DNA of 64,000 nucleotides from Pteria penguin. Lineage: Eukaryota; Mollusca; Bivalvia; Pterioida; Pteriidae. The stretch is taken from NCBI GenBank assembly GCA_035048485.1, contig CM068586.1, positions 48,004,215 to 48,068,214 of the forward strand, given 5' to 3'. Position numbers and translations under genes: made by a program. Below the pieces are notes generated by a model. It searched no databases and was not told the origin of the DNA. It saw only the letters and a list, made by a program, of their open reading frames with translations. Positions 27,096-40,400 of the stretch are shown here, in pieces (position 1 is the stretch's first letter; each line of letters starts with the position of its first letter).

Positions 27096-28329
27096 CCTAA
27101 AAGCAACAAAGAAATGCTGTTATGTATTGTAGAGCTCATGTAGGACAAAACATTTAAAGTAATTGTTTAATGAAAATTTTACATAAAAAAGTTAAAAGTG
27201 ATGTATAATTTATTCTATATAATACAGATATGTGTTTGGGGAATAAAATTACTCTAATGGCAACAAAATTATGACCAGGTATTGAATGTTTTATGACATT
27301 TAATGATATTTAACTCTCTAAATGTTAACTTTACATGTTGTGAGAAAGAGACAAAAAGGACAGATTTCTAAGCATAAAAGAACCATAACTCCGCAACGAC
27401 GAAACAGAATTTCACTAAAAATGAAAAGGGGATTTCCTTAGGTCCTGTACTGAATGATTATATTGTAAAATCATGAAAATCATGTAAATATTTCTAGGCA
27501 AACTTAAGATATCGCAAAACATAAAAAGTGCAGGGAGAAAATTAATTTTGGGCATAAGTGTCACGGTCAAGGTCACACAATCAGTAGAGTACACATGCTA
27601 AATACGAATAAGGAACAATTTGATGCATAATCATGATAAACTATACAAGATATTATGATTAATAAAGAGCAAATGTGAAATAAGAAAATTAAAATGATAT
27701 CCTTTTTGTAATTTTGTTTTGGTCATTAGTTAATTGTCCAACTGTGGTCAAACTTTAATAGCTATAAAAGATAGAATGAAATGACTTATCAATAAATTAC
27801 GTCATAAAAAGACAAGTTATAGTCCATATTATGGAGTTAAAAAGGAATTCCGCTGTGTATGATTATTAAAACAAATGGATTTGTAGTGGACGCAGTAATG
27901 TATACAATGCATTCATCGGGTCAAAGTATAAAAGAAAACAAGTTTCCATGTTGACATCTTGATTGCAGAGTAATAATTTGAGACACTTTTAATTATTTTA
28001 TTCTTCATAATTTTTATGCAGGGAAATCACATGCCCTCCCCTATCACTTGGTCATCTGTCTAGTTACTATTGTCCTCGAAAGCCAACCGTGGCATAGGTT
28101 TATTTATTTTATTGATTTATTTAATTATCTACAATAAAACACTATATTTGCCGTACGTTTTTGCCAGCAGCGTTCCTCAGCGAACTTTATTGTTGTTGTA
28201 CATTACGTCATGTGACGTTACACCATCATGTGACGTCACAACTTTACGACGCTAATGTAGCGTCATATAAATGGTGTTGTTAAAAGGAACGTAAATCACG
28301 TAAAAAAAGGTGATGTGAGTTCGAATCCT
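27096..28329. other. upstream flank of the oxidase, no gene
   Basis: AT-rich, presumably holding the oxidase promoter. Two ATGTGACGT(T/C)AC-type boxes near 28208 and 28230 resemble CRE sites, but nothing ties them to a gene. Confidence 0.4.
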
Positions 28330-28560
28330 GTTGACAATGTATAGAATGAAAATACAAATAAACAGCTTACTGAAGTTGAGAGGTCATAGAAATATGAACA
28401 CGAATAACATAGAATCATAAAGTGAGCACAACATGAGCAGCCCGTGCTCTGTCAAACTAAAAGTCATAGGGGAAAAAGATCAAAGTCCTTATCTATTCCG
28501 AAGACAATGCAAACCATATCGTTTTCACCTTTGTGCTAGTCAGAGTGCAATATCAAGGAA
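28330..28560 (-). mobile_element. Decayed Naiad tail fragment
   Basis: Ordered matches to the Naiad 3' UTR: GAGAGGTCATAGAAATATGA, a GCCCGTGCTCTGTC block and GCTAGTCAGAGTGCAA. The SECIS region is not intact. Confidence 0.55.
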
Positions 28561-31339
28561 ATGAATGCATGCTACTATAGACGTGCTCGCAGTTTCGGCT
28601 TAAAGCATCGCGGAAGAGACGTAAGTTGTCGAAATGTGCATATGGTACACTAACTTAACACCTGTATATGTTTCTTTGATTTCCATATTATCTTAATTGT
28701 TTTTACTATACACGACCTGTTTGGCCCCATTCCAGAACACTTTTCGATTCTGTAGATGTTACCTGCTAATACAAATAATTTAGCAAATGAATTGATACAG
28801 TCAAGAGCAGAGTTGCAGAGTTTTTAACATTCATCCTCTGAATTTGGAATTATCGGCATATTGAGAAATTAAAACCCTGAATTATTTATGTATTATTTAT
28901 GTTGATACCCCTCAAGTTTGGATTAAATATAAGAGGCGCGTTTGGGGGAGGTGGTTGTTTGTTTGTTTGTTTGTTTTTTTTTTTTTTTTGGGGGGGGGGG
29001 GTCTTTTTTATTTTGTTTTTTTTTTTTATTATTTTTGTAATCTACGATTTGAATGTAAAGTCTAGGGTGACTATCAAAAGTTCTTCAATGGAGTTTCTTT
29101 TTGACTTCGACAAAGCTTTTAAGAGTCCCGAATTGTTGATGTTTCTTCTATTAAACGTGAAATAAGTGACCTATACTATTAATCATAATTATTATATTTA
29201 TTATCATAAATACAAAATAGTACTAGTGGATGTCAAAATAAAGACTTGCAAACTCGGGGTGATCTTCAGCAAGGACATACACTGATCTCACACAGTATGA
29301 TGTTTAACTGCAGTAGATCGGAAGTAAAGTTTTCTGAAGAATAGCTAAGCTAATTTTGTACTTTAATGTGTGCATGTCTTTGGTGATTTGTGTCACACAG
29401 CTTTGTCAGATGTCTTCTGTTTTCTCTTTTACATTTCATGCTTGTTTCAGCTTACTTGTCGACATTCATAGAATGTAGAAAAAATGATGGGGAAATGTCA
29501 CAAAATTATTTAATTTCATTTATAGAGTTATATCATATTACATGTACGTGACAATGACAGTGTATCAAATATTAAATTTGCAATATCTTATATGTTGATG
29601 GAGTAACGGCATTTAAAGAAAATATAATAATTTGTGCGCAAACTGAATAACAATCACTAAATTTCTCCTACCTTCGTCGTCGTTGTTTAGGCTTGATATC
29701 TATAGTCCCTTATCAACACTACTTTTATAGGTTAATGAAAAGTATGTAAGAGGCATCGGTAAGGAGAAAAAATATCTATTTTTTATTTATATGCTTTGAA
29801 TTTCTCGGAATTATAAAGCATTCCATCTATTTGTGAAATATTATATAAGAAGTAATTTCTCATGTCTTAATAGTATCTCGGGTTTGTTTCATAGTTACAG
29901 TTGACAACTCATCCCTCATATATACAAGGTGCAATATACAATGGTAACAAAGACATTTTAGTTGAGAAATGAATATATACACGAACCTAGTCCATAACAT
30001 CCATACATACAAAACACTGTTGGTATGATGCCATGATAAATTTTGTTACGAAATTTGAAATAACTTCTCTTCGTGCACCTGATCTGACTCCCTTTCGAGA
30101 GTTTACGTATGCTATTTAAAAGATGGTCTGTGGTTTGTTTTATTGAATTTTCCATTTTTGGTGGATTTGTATGCTTTCGCTTTGATAATATTGATTGGAC
30201 AGTGTGACTTTTTCCCCTTCCAGAATGCTATATAATATTCTGGAACACAACCATGCACATTAATGTCCGTTTACTGATTCGACAAATTATCTATATGACT
30301 GTAGAGGTATACATGGAATGTTTGCAACGGATGTAGCATGCTAGCAAGTGACCCTATCTTTTCCAGATACTGGGTCTCATTCCACTTGCGATTCGCACTG
30401 AAAAATTCACCGCAGAATTGGCAGTGTTATAACTGGTTTTGTCCATCATCTTAACATTGTAAGCATTAACATGTGAAACATTTCAAAGTTGAATAAATTC
30501 GGTTGTACATGTACAACCCCTCATCCTGAAACAGATTTATCCGAAGTTTAAAACATAATGCTTTATGATACTTTGCATAAGACTTTTGTATTTATAGTTA
30601 ACGAGTTGATATTACAAAGTTCCCTTAACAGGTATACAGAGTAAAATATAGAATGACAATCACAACATTTGCAATGGGCAAATATACCTGCTTTCCCTCT
30701 CAGAAAAAAAAGAAGAAGGAAAGAAAGAAAGAAAAACCAATATATCCAATAAATCAAAAATTAAAACAAAACAACACGCCCCCCCCCAAAAAAAAAAAAA
30801 AAGAATTAAAAAATAAAAGGAAAGAAAACAAAACTTCTATTGTCAATGCCTTCATTTGTACATCACTAAATGCAAAGATATTCATTTCAAAACAAAATAG
30901 CTGGGCGTGTTTGTTGTAAATACCTTTTGTTGGATTATCTAAAAGCAATGGGGTATGACAGAGAATTTACACATTTCTAAATGTGGTTGTCTTCAATCAA
31001 TATTAGAACATATATACATGTTATAAGTTTTCAGAAAAATAGAAAGGGTACAAGCTTGAAAATATTCTATTTAATATATAAGAAAGAAAATCAAATCTTA
31101 CGCAGCTGTCTTTTATGAACGTTTCATTGGTTTCGTTTTAATAATATTTAATTTGTATTGTTGACTTTAAGTCATGACGCTGTTTACGTCTATGTTTTTG
31201 TCTTATTTTGGAGGAAAACCTTTAAAACAACAATTGTCAGTAGAAGGAATTAATTTTGGCTTTGTTACGTTTCTCACTGTTATGAGATTGTTGTTCATGT
31301 GCGGCGTAGATGAGTCTATAAAGCCCAACCCACATTGTC
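28561..31339. other. gene-poor stretch with low-complexity runs
   Basis: T and G runs at about 28971-29000, an A/G-rich run near 30703-30740, a C run near 30780 and an A-rich run near 30790-30805. A short piece near 30075-30100 resembles the Cys-family Naiad 3' UTR. No coding signature seen. Confidence 0.45.
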
Positions 31340-31489
31340 ACAAGCTATTACCTTGAGTTGTGGCAAGTTACAAATCGTTACGAGAACCGTTTTTTAAACT
31401 GTCAAAAAATGTCTCTTCATATTGTCAGTTATATATATGCAGCGGCAAGATTTTATAGCTCCTGCCATAACTTTTAGCCATGGCATGTG

Positions 31490-31640
31490 GCAAGTTAACT
31501 ACAACTTTTAAGTTGTCATGCGAATTCACCAAAACACTTAGTTGTCAAACGAATTCACCACAACTTTTAGGTTGTTAGGCGAGATCACCAGAACTATTAA
31601 GTTGTTATGCGATTTCGCCACAATGCTAAGGTTGTCTTGT
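31490..31640 (+). repeat. Short tandem repeat, unit about 40 bp
   Basis: AAGTTGT(C/T)ATGCGAATTCACC and variants recur about four times with drift. Each unit has AACTTTTA(A/G)GTTGT, which can fold on itself. Confidence 0.6.
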
Positions 31641-31699
31641 AGGGCTCGAACTGATGTCTTTACAAATCTACAATTACAAATTTAAACGTCTTCATATGT

Positions 31700-31910
31700 A
31701 TGATAAGAGTGCAGCCTATTGACCATAGAACTTCCGCAGTTTTGTTGTTAGCCTACCACGTCTATATCCTTGGCTTAGCAGTTTATCTGAAAGTCGATTT
31801 GCCCTCAGAACAAAGTCATTGTAATTTGAACTCGATCTAGCAGATAGTATTAACTGAGATATGAATAGGTGATGAATGGGTGGTGGAATATTGCTACACA
31901 TAAAAGTAAA
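31700..31910 (-). mobile_element. Cys-family Naiad RT C-terminal fragment
   Basis: The minus-strand translation carries S-N-I-P near its start, F-I-S-Q-L-I, S-N-Y-N-D-F-V-L-R-A and L-R-K-F-Y-G, closely matching the C terminus of the Naiad RT at 52.5-52.7 kb. Confidence 0.85.
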
Positions 31911-32412
31911 GTTTGTGACGCTGATCTGATATTATGGATTGAGACCTATTCAAACCATCTGAAACACCTAATTTGAAACCTTTACTTGGAGTTTACCTTA
32001 TTCAACATTTTCTATTGATTCAAGTGACGAACATTTCTGATAAATAAGGAGATGCTTACTCTCACGGGGCATCTGATTTCATTTCATTTTTTTGGGGGTC
32101 TAGTGATACCTTAGTAAATGTTCTTTTAATGTTGTTTCATATTTATATATATAGTTTTTTTCATTATTATTATTATTTACCCTTTTCTAGATTTTATTTG
32201 CATTTCCATTTGATGATTTTTTAAACCACAGAATTTTTTTTATCCATTATATTAACATTACTATCAAGGGAATATTACAACAAAGATGGATATTAGGGTA
32301 AGTATTAAACTTGAAGGGCAATATTGAAATACAAAAAGCAACATTATTATGCCATTTTCGTATATATTATCTGACACACTCATTTTTGAAAACCTTGGAT
32401 TGCCATAATTAC

Positions 32413-32685
32413 ATTATTGATTGATTGATTATTGTTTTACGTCACTCCACGATTATTTCACCTATAAGGTGACGGCATCTGCCTGATGCCTTGCACTCAA
32501 ATTTAGACCTTTGCAACGGATCCACCTGAAGCAGTGAAGGATCTTTTACGTGTCATGCCTACCGTGACACGAGACCTCGGTTTTACTGTCAGAAAGACAA
32601 CACCGGTGTGTCCAGGGCGGGAGTCGAACACGGGACGTCTCGATCAAGAGCCGAGCACCTTATCCACTAGGCCACACCGGCTTTA
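32413..32685 (-). mobile_element. tRNA-derived SINE, minus strand, full length
   Basis: Reverse complement of the 14.5-kb SINE family. The head lies at 32610-32683 with a GGCCTAGTGG A box and a diverged B box. The 3' end is the ATTGATTGATTG run at 32417. Confidence 0.8.
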
Positions 32686-33129
32686 ATTACATTAATGCCT
32701 GCGCCATTTTTATCATATGTAAGACATATAAAGATAGATAAAGTTGATATGAAATTGGTACATTAATGTTATACATTGAATATGTAGAAATATACAGAAC
32801 CTATGTATACTTAAAAGTAAAATAAAACATAAGAAGAATTCTCTAATCGCTCTTGAAGGCATATTTAAATCTTTAACGCATATTTGAGTACTCTGTTAAA
32901 TATCGCCTTCAATTTGTCTTGATGGCCACGGCACATTTTTCTGAAGTTTCATGCCTAAGCGACACATGGTTTGTAATCAATTAGATATTCCTGTATTCAT
33001 TGACATCATTCCGTGTATTGAAACAGAAAAACAAATAAAAGTTTGATTGAGAGATGATTGAAAATAAACTTTTGCGTGCTATTTGAGATGATGGAAGCTG
33101 GGATGTTTCAAATCAATATCGAAGAAGTA

Positions 33130-33880
33130 CCAAGCCGTTAATCATTCTCAAAGTCCAAGGACAGATACAAAATCCAGTAAGTTCGTAAAAGTTCAAAATC
33201 GTAAAAGCAATGTGGCAAGCCAATTTGGTGTTGACATTAAAACTGTAAATGCTTTATGGAGACGTTATCGACAAAGTAGCACTGCCTAAGATCAGGACAC
33301 CCGCGTGTGACATCATGTCGGAAAGATACGTATATACGCAGTGGCGGATTTAAAGCCCCCCCCCCTTTGGTCACATATTTACTAGTAAAAATCCAGATTT
33401 TGCACCAAAAATGGTTGAGAAGTTTGGCTAATATCCATTTGCTGCCCCCTCCCCTTTTCGGAAATTTTGGATCCGCCACTGATACGTACGTAACATTGGC
33501 GTAATCGATTCCAATCAGCTTCTTTGATCGCTTGAAGCAGCAATGGGCAACGATGGATAAGTCCTCGTACCACAGTACTAAAAGTAATCTTACAGTTGGG
33601 TCGACAGATTTCATCTCTACCGCAGTGACGGCCGTGTTCTTGCATACCGTCGAGAACGTTATATTGACACTTGCGTTATTCGGTGCCGCCAATTCGGCAG
33701 ATGGAGCGTTATGGTAGGGAGTGTAATTACAAAACATGAAAGGACCCCTTTGGTGATAGAGGAGGGCAGTTTATATGGTGTACGCTACCGTGATGAAAGT
33801 GTACGTCAGCACATCATTCCATTCATTCACAACAATCAGCGTAAATTCAGGGCAGTATACGCTAGTATACATTTATATAT
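33130..33880 (+). pseudogene. Tc1/mariner transposase relic
   Basis: Translations in several frames follow the Tc1 order: a helix-turn-helix stretch (Q-F-G-V-D-I-K-T-V), T-R-V-T-S-C-R-K-D-T-Y-I, a basic central part, then S-V-M-V-G-S-V-I and R-T-P-L-V-I with Y-R-D-E-S-V. There are stops and frameshifts, and a hAT-type MITE interrupts it. The first DDE residue region is not cleanly readable. Inactive. Confidence 0.7.
33339..33481. mobile_element. hAT-type MITE inside the Tc1 relic
   Basis: The ends are CAGTGGCGGAT and its inverse ATCCGCCACTG, with a run of C near the left end. This is a common hAT non-autonomous form. The flanks TATATACG and ATACGTAC are similar but not a perfect 8-bp duplication. 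Confidence 0.7.
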
Positions 33881-35290
33881 ATATATTAGTTCGCCTCCAA
33901 ATAAGATAGAAGTGTAGCCATCACCACTACCAGACAGCAGATAGACGTTGATAATATTGTCTTTTGTAAACCGACCCACTCAGGCATCAAAATATTGCTC
34001 TTAAGTAGTACGTTAATAAAAAGGATCAATTCGAAATAGCACTAATTGATGTCGAAAAAAATACAAATGCAGTGGTGATAGTTTGAGCAAAAACAAATTT
34101 GAAGCACAAATGGGAGGAAACCAATTGAACATCTACTATATTACTATACGCGTCGCAAATGTTGCTACTAGGGAATGGATAATTTGAGTAGAGAAGTTTA
34201 AATCGTCCAGTTTGTCATATAGAGGAGGTGTGTAACTGTGTGCCCTTGACCTCACGTACGGTGGGATACATATGACAGAGGTTATTTCTGAATTTTGACT
34301 ATTTATGGACAGAACGTTATCCATGTATGTGCATGTGACATTGAACAGAGATGTTGTTTCTTTCCTAACTATTCGTTGATGTTAACGGTTTCATTCCATG
34401 GACTACGAGATATGATTAACCATTCAGAATTCCTTCGTTGTTTACTTGAGAAAGCAATGAATTAATGAATTCTGCCTATTGTGAGTGCAAAATAAATATT
34501 TGCAGGGCATGGTGCACAGTTTCTATCCATTGTAATTCCAACACTATACTTTTTCTGCAAAAACTACGAAAGTATTGAATACAAGGAACTCCAGCACCTC
34601 GGTTATATCATCTTCAATGTACTTGCTTTAGACCCAGAGTGTTCCTTCACAAACGAAGGATCTTCACAACTTAAAAGGAAGTATTAAGGATCTGTTGACC
34701 CTGCTGCTGAAGTATGTTTTACAGTAAATCTGAAAATCTTGATTTATATGAGTCAATGTTTTCGTGAGTAAAAGGTTTGGTTGAGCACCTGAGCGAACCG
34801 ACGACGAATCGATATTTATATGGAGTTTTGTGCACTTTTTGAAATCCGGTAAACATAATGTAAATCGAGTATTAAATCACTTCACTTGTTTGTATTCCAG
34901 AGGAAATAAGACTGGATAAATATTCTGTTATGTTTTTCCAATCTCGCATTTAATCTCCTCTGCAGTCTGCAGTATTACAAAATGCTGCTAAATGAACTCG
35001 AATACTATCCATGTTCCTCGAGTATCATCAGACTTTTATGTGCCGTAGACCGTCCATTGTAATCATCACCTGATGCCGTCACGGTGACAGGAAGGCTCTG
35101 CGCTCGAACACTGCTTTGAATACCCTGGGTGGATACCATGTAGGCAATAGCGATTTGGAAAATAGTAATAAGTGCATTATGAAGAATGCTGAGTTCGTAT
35201 CCTTCATCTACGGGAAATGATAAGTCTTCGTCCATGGAATATTTAATTTCAAGCATCTTTTTTATTAGTAGGGAATCATGCTTCATAGAT
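33876..35290 (-). pseudogene. FAD-linked oxidase, broken second copy
   Basis: About 34925-35290 matches exon 1 of the 27-kb gene (D-E-G-Y-E-L-S-I-L-H-N and G-D-D-Y-N-G-R-S-T-A-H, where the flavin-binding His is now Asp). About 33876-34015 matches the 3' part of exon 2, including the donor side. The middle and last exon are missing, and a Naiad RT fragment lies between the parts. Confidence 0.7.
34130..34330 (-). mobile_element. Naiad RT fragment
   Basis: The minus-strand translation has L-Y-D-K-L-D-D-L-N-F, matching S-L-Y-D-K-R-D-D-F-N-F near the C-terminal third of the Naiad RT. It sits inside the broken oxidase copy. Confidence 0.65.
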
Positions 35291-36344
35291 AGGACATCTG
35301 TTAATACAGCATCATCTGCAGCTTACAATAGACAGGATACTAAGAGATCCGGATTAAAAACATCCAAAAAGAAACAAAAGATGATTTGTATGTATGAAAA
35401 TTTAACTTGTTTAACACCTGACAGTTTGGTGTTTGTACTATACAAACATCCACTATAGAAAGGGCAAAATATAGAGTGCCTACCACGATATTGGAATTTC
35501 GAAATGAGGCCAAATATAGTGTATAAAGATAAAAGCGGTATTTCGTTCAGCAATACAGAATTAACAATGCGCTATATGTGTCACAGCACACGTATACTTC
35601 GGATTTGATTTTGCAATGACACATTAAAATCTCTTTGCATTAATTTATAAACTTGTTATGAAATATATAGCTCCAGTGTTGGTTTGGGATTTCTCAGTAA
35701 ACGTAAAATGTCAGATTTATCATAAATACTACTGTCTTCTTATTTTTTTACATCATTATTCCACATAATAAATAATCTTTGGCAATTGTCAACACAATAA
35801 AAATGGCCAGGTTTGTTGTAGTAAATATATTTTGTTGGAATATTCAAAGACATTGGGGATATAACGAAGAATTTTATAGAAAATGCAGAATGTGCAAGCT
35901 TGTACGCCAATGTATGCATATTTATTATTTGAAAGAAAGAAAAAAAGGATCTGAGTCAATAATACATGAGGAATCTGTACAGGGGTTTCGATTTTATGAT
36001 TCTCTAAAGTCGTGTTTTTAACTTCTGGTTAATAACACTCTTTGCACCTCTAAATACTATATACCTTGTATTAATTTAGGGATGAGAAAAATTTTGAAAC
36101 AATGATTTCAACTCTCATTATAAGAACTGAAATAATCTCGTTGAATTTTCAATTTCCTTTTAAAATATTGTTGATGCATCTTACTCTTAAAGGTAATAAG
36201 ATATTCTTTTAACCTCATGTACGGTTCATTGTGATCTTGTTAGAACTAACCATTATAATATACATGTATGTAGATGTTGTATTCGTTGACTTTCTTTTCA
36301 AACAAATCAGTATCATTGACATGACTTCAATTGTGTTCTCTTCC
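35291..36344. other. no gene recognised
   Basis: AT-rich sequence with only short frames without family signatures. Confidence 0.4.
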
Positions 36345-36880
36345 TACCTAGTTTGTTTCTCTATTCATACGAAGCTGAATTGATACAAAATCTGTGTCAG
36401 TATGTCAGTGTAAATGGTAACTGGCAAATCTCTTTTAGTTTAACATTCAGATATATTGATGATATATTCTCTATTAACAGTAAAATCGTTGATATATATC
36501 TATACTAATTAGATCCTCACGAAATCGAAATTAAAGAGACAGCATAATCTAGTTCCCGTATTTTGTACTTAAATCTTTTACTGAATACTGACCAAGACGT
36601 TACACCTACTCCTTCACCGTATGAAAAACATGACGATTTCCATTAATGTGTAGCAATATTGTTTCATTACATGCGTATGGTGTTTTTATGTCTCAACTGA
36701 TCCGATATGCTAAATCAGCTGTGGACAATTGTTATTTCAATAACCGAGGCAAGATATTGAGTGAAACGTTAATATCTCAAGGATAAAAGAAATTGCGTTT
36801 GAACTCTACATTCTGCAAATTTTACGGTCGCTACAAAGACCTTCGATCTATGACAGTTGATCCAGTAATTGTCTGACATG
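36345..36880 (+). mobile_element. Naiad-like RT relic, separate subfamily
   Basis: The frames read L-F-S-Y-E-A-E-L-I-like, then F-R-Y-I-D-D-I-F-S-I-N (the RT catalytic Y-x-D-D motif, intact), G-V-F-M-S-Q-L-I-R-Y-A and F-C-K-F-Y-G-R-Y. Stops and frameshifts are frequent. It differs enough from the two other Naiad families here to be a third one. Confidence 0.7.
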
Positions 36881-37104
36881 ATTTCCTGTTTTAATTGTAG
36901 TCGTTCTTAAGTTTTTTGTTTTGTGATAATATGATATTACACAGTTTAGTTACGACTTTTCACTGATTGTGACTACGGTATTACCGTTACCACCGATTAT
37001 GACTAGAAGATGTACTAGTTCTAATAATATTGACATCACAGTAGGTGTAATCTGTCAGCAGGGATGCTTACACTCCTCCATTGTATCTGATCCTACCTAT
37101 GGTT

Positions 37105-37370
37105 CTTCAATGCCATCACATTTTGATGGATAATATTTATGTAATTTAATGGCAAGGCAATTTAATGACAAGACATCAACAGATTATTGGAATTCCTATG
37201 GGTACTAACTGCGCTCTCCTTATAGCAGACTTCCCTACTGTTATGTGAGAGCTTTTTTGCATTCTATCCAAACCTCTAAACCTTTCGACCTTATTGATAA
37301 ATTAAATGACATCTCTAGATATATTTTATTTATCGACAACCCTGAGTTTGAAAATGTTGCAGACCTTCCC
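37105..37370 (+). mobile_element. Selenocysteine-type Naiad RT relic
   Basis: I-I-G-I-P-M-G-T-N-C-A and the downstream Y-C-Y-V-R and F-I-D-N-P-E-F stretches match 45648-45850 of the larger copy. Frameshifted; ends abruptly before the Ginger-like gene. Confidence 0.7.
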
Positions 37371-37487
37371 CCATTTTTTTTCATTTTCCGGATTCATTAC
37401 CCGGATGCCTAGATCGGGAATAGGTTTTTTACATTATAAACTGAATATATGTATGTCCGGTTTGTGATGAGTATAAACAGAGCAATA

Positions 37488-40400
37488 ATGGAAAAGAAAA
37501 TTATATTTAATTATCTAAATTATGGGTCTTATCCCATTAAAATGACGAAAGATGAAAAAAGGAAAGTCAGGGCAGTGGCAAAAAAGTTCTGCGTGAAAGG
37601 AGAAAAATTATATTGGGTCAGTAAATCCAAACAATTACGCGAAGCAGTTGACGAATGCGAAAGAGATTCTATACTGAAGAGTTTTCATGATTTGAATGGA
37701 CACATTGGCGTGGAACGTACGTTTAAGGCCATTTCATCTAGATATCACTGGAAAAAACATATTTCGTGACGTAATAAGCTACGTACAATCTTGTTCCGAA
37801 TGTCAAACTATGGGAAAATATGTTAAGTCTGACGAACCCCTCCACCCGATTCCAGTGGTCTCGACATGGTATCACATAGGCATTGACGTAGTGAAAATGC
37901 CAACCTCTAAATGTGGCAATAAATACATATTGACATTAATGGATTACTTTTCTAAGTGGCCAGAGGCAATTGCTATTAAAAATAAGGATGCCAACACCGT
38001 CGCCAACGCACTTTACAAGATCTTCTTGCGCATGGGATTTCCTACCATCTATTCCAGCGACCAAGGGAGAGAATTCGTGAACACAGTGTTAGCTTCTCTA
38101 ATTAAGATGACAAACGCAGAGCAAAGAATATCCTCGGCATACCACCCACAGACAAACGGGCTCGTGGAAAGGTAAATATTTCAAATATGAAAATTTAAAG
38201 TAATGTGATCAAACAATTGTGTGAGGTATCATCCAAATCCAAGTAACCAGGGAAAAGTTGACTCGGACTCGTTCCGCAAATACGGACAGACAGACAGGGC
38301 GATTCCTTTATCCCTCAAACTTTGTTTGTTAGGGGGGGGGGGGGGGGGGTTATGAAAACAAAGTGTCCTGCATTTATGTCATATCACGTGATCAGTTAAG
38401 TAATATTTTGAACCATTACGGTTATAACACATGATGTTAATTGGAAATAAACGTAGAAATATAAACTGAAAAGTCGGAGGACGGATTAATATTTCCGGAA
38501 ATTATTCTTCATTCTTCGGAACTTTATATAATTATATGAAATACGCGGCACAAACCAAATCCGGTTTTACTGACACACGTGTGCATTTGAAATTTCAAAG
38601 AGAAATGAATTTGGCAAAGAGCATTCAACGGAGAGAGATAGGATGTGATACTATAAACAGAAAAGAAATAATGATCTCGATTTTGTTTAAAATTCAGACA
38701 TGTGGTACGCCTGAGTACAGACGAAAATGATAGAGAGCAGAAATGTCCTCGTATCTGTACTAAATCATGCTAAGCTGTTTGAAGAGAACATTCATTTTTG
38801 CGCAATGTTGCGGGATTCAGTTGAGGATGTTTTGGTTGCTGGGTCCGCAAACAGGGATCTGCCTGATGTATTACGGGACATCATTGCCGATATCAGCAAC
38901 AAACTAGTAGAGTACAAGCCCGGGGACATCTATATCCCATCGGCATTCTTCCATTGCGCTGGCCTATTTCAACATGGGCTATGGGGATTTGGGTACATTT
39001 TGGATGACCATCACCAGGCTGCATCTACTAATTAAAAATTAATATATTTTTTCTCAGGTTGGTCTATTAATATTTTTCATAAATTTGAACAGCAATGAAG
39101 ACTTTGCTGTCTCAGGATAGTTGAGAAAAACCGGGAGGAGGTGCAACTATTCCCTTAGATCCGCCAATGAGGTGTTATTTTACAACTTCAACGAAATCGG
39201 TCGTATTATGGTATGGGTTGTGCGTCTGTCTGTCTGTCTGTCGGTCTGTCCGCAAAATTTTGTAAACAAGACACAGACCGAACCGTTAAGCTAGGGCTGA
39301 AACACATACTTGTTATGTTAGTTATGACAAGAGGACGACACCTATTATTTTCAAGGTCAAGTGGCAAAGGTCAAGATCACTGGTAATACAGGCTGAACTG
39401 TTGGGGCTAGGACTGTCAAATTGTGTACACATACTTGTTATGCATGTATTGTTGTTTAAGGTCGGGGTCAAATGTCAAGGTCACTTGTGTGCATTTGTAT
39501 ACAATAGATTGTAGACCAGATACAGGCTGAAACGTTGGGGCTAGGACGGGTAAAACTTAGTACACATACATGTTGTAAACAGAGAACGACACCTAATGTT
39601 TTTCGAGGTCAGAGATATAAGGTGAAGGTCACTGTAGTGCGTTTGTACATAACAGCTGGTAAACAAGATGCAGTCTTAACTGTTGGAGCTAAGACCGTCA
39701 AATTTAGTGCACGTACTTGTTGTGACCAGAGGACGTCACGTATTATTTTTCAAGGTCAGGGGTCAAAGGTCAAGATCATTTTGGTGTGTTTTGTGGTAAA
39801 AGAGCATAATACTTGTGAGCACATGAAATGTAAAGGCGTGTTGTAATGTTCAAGTATCTGTGATATAACGTAACATATATTTATTTATTTATTTATATTT
39901 GTAGATATAATCAGACGTTACAAAATATGCTTGTCAAGCTCACGGGGGATAAAGATGACGAATGGGATGATTATCTTGAGGAGGCAAATTATTTCTACAG
40001 ATCAGTTCCGCACAAAACGACGAAAAAATCGCCATTCCAGATTATGTTCGGCAGGGACCCGGTTAATAGTATTGTGAACGATCAAGATGAAGAAGTAAAT
40101 GTAGATCCGATACACGAAGATTTGCTGCACCGCTCATTAGAAAAATTAACAAACATCAGGGAGCAAATTAGCACCGAAGTAAAACAAAACGTCGAAATTT
40201 CACAAGAAAAACAGGTAGCCAGATACAAAAGAAGAAATAAACTTAACAGTAAGGAAAAGATCAAGGAAGGAGAAAAAGTGCTTTTGTTTAACGCCAGAAA
40301 GTTCTCAAGAAAGGGATCTAAGAAAGAGAAAACTTGGAAAGACCCATATGTTGTAAGCAAACTGTATCCCAAAGGCCTAGTTCAATTGAAATACATTGAC

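Noticed and set aside
28200..28245. CRE-type promoter
   Set aside because: TGACGTCA-like boxes are present, but no gene start is nearby on a matching strand.
39535..39846. 103-codon frame in the Ginger intron
   Set aside because: Lies wholly in the diverged tandem repeat and repeats its own pattern.
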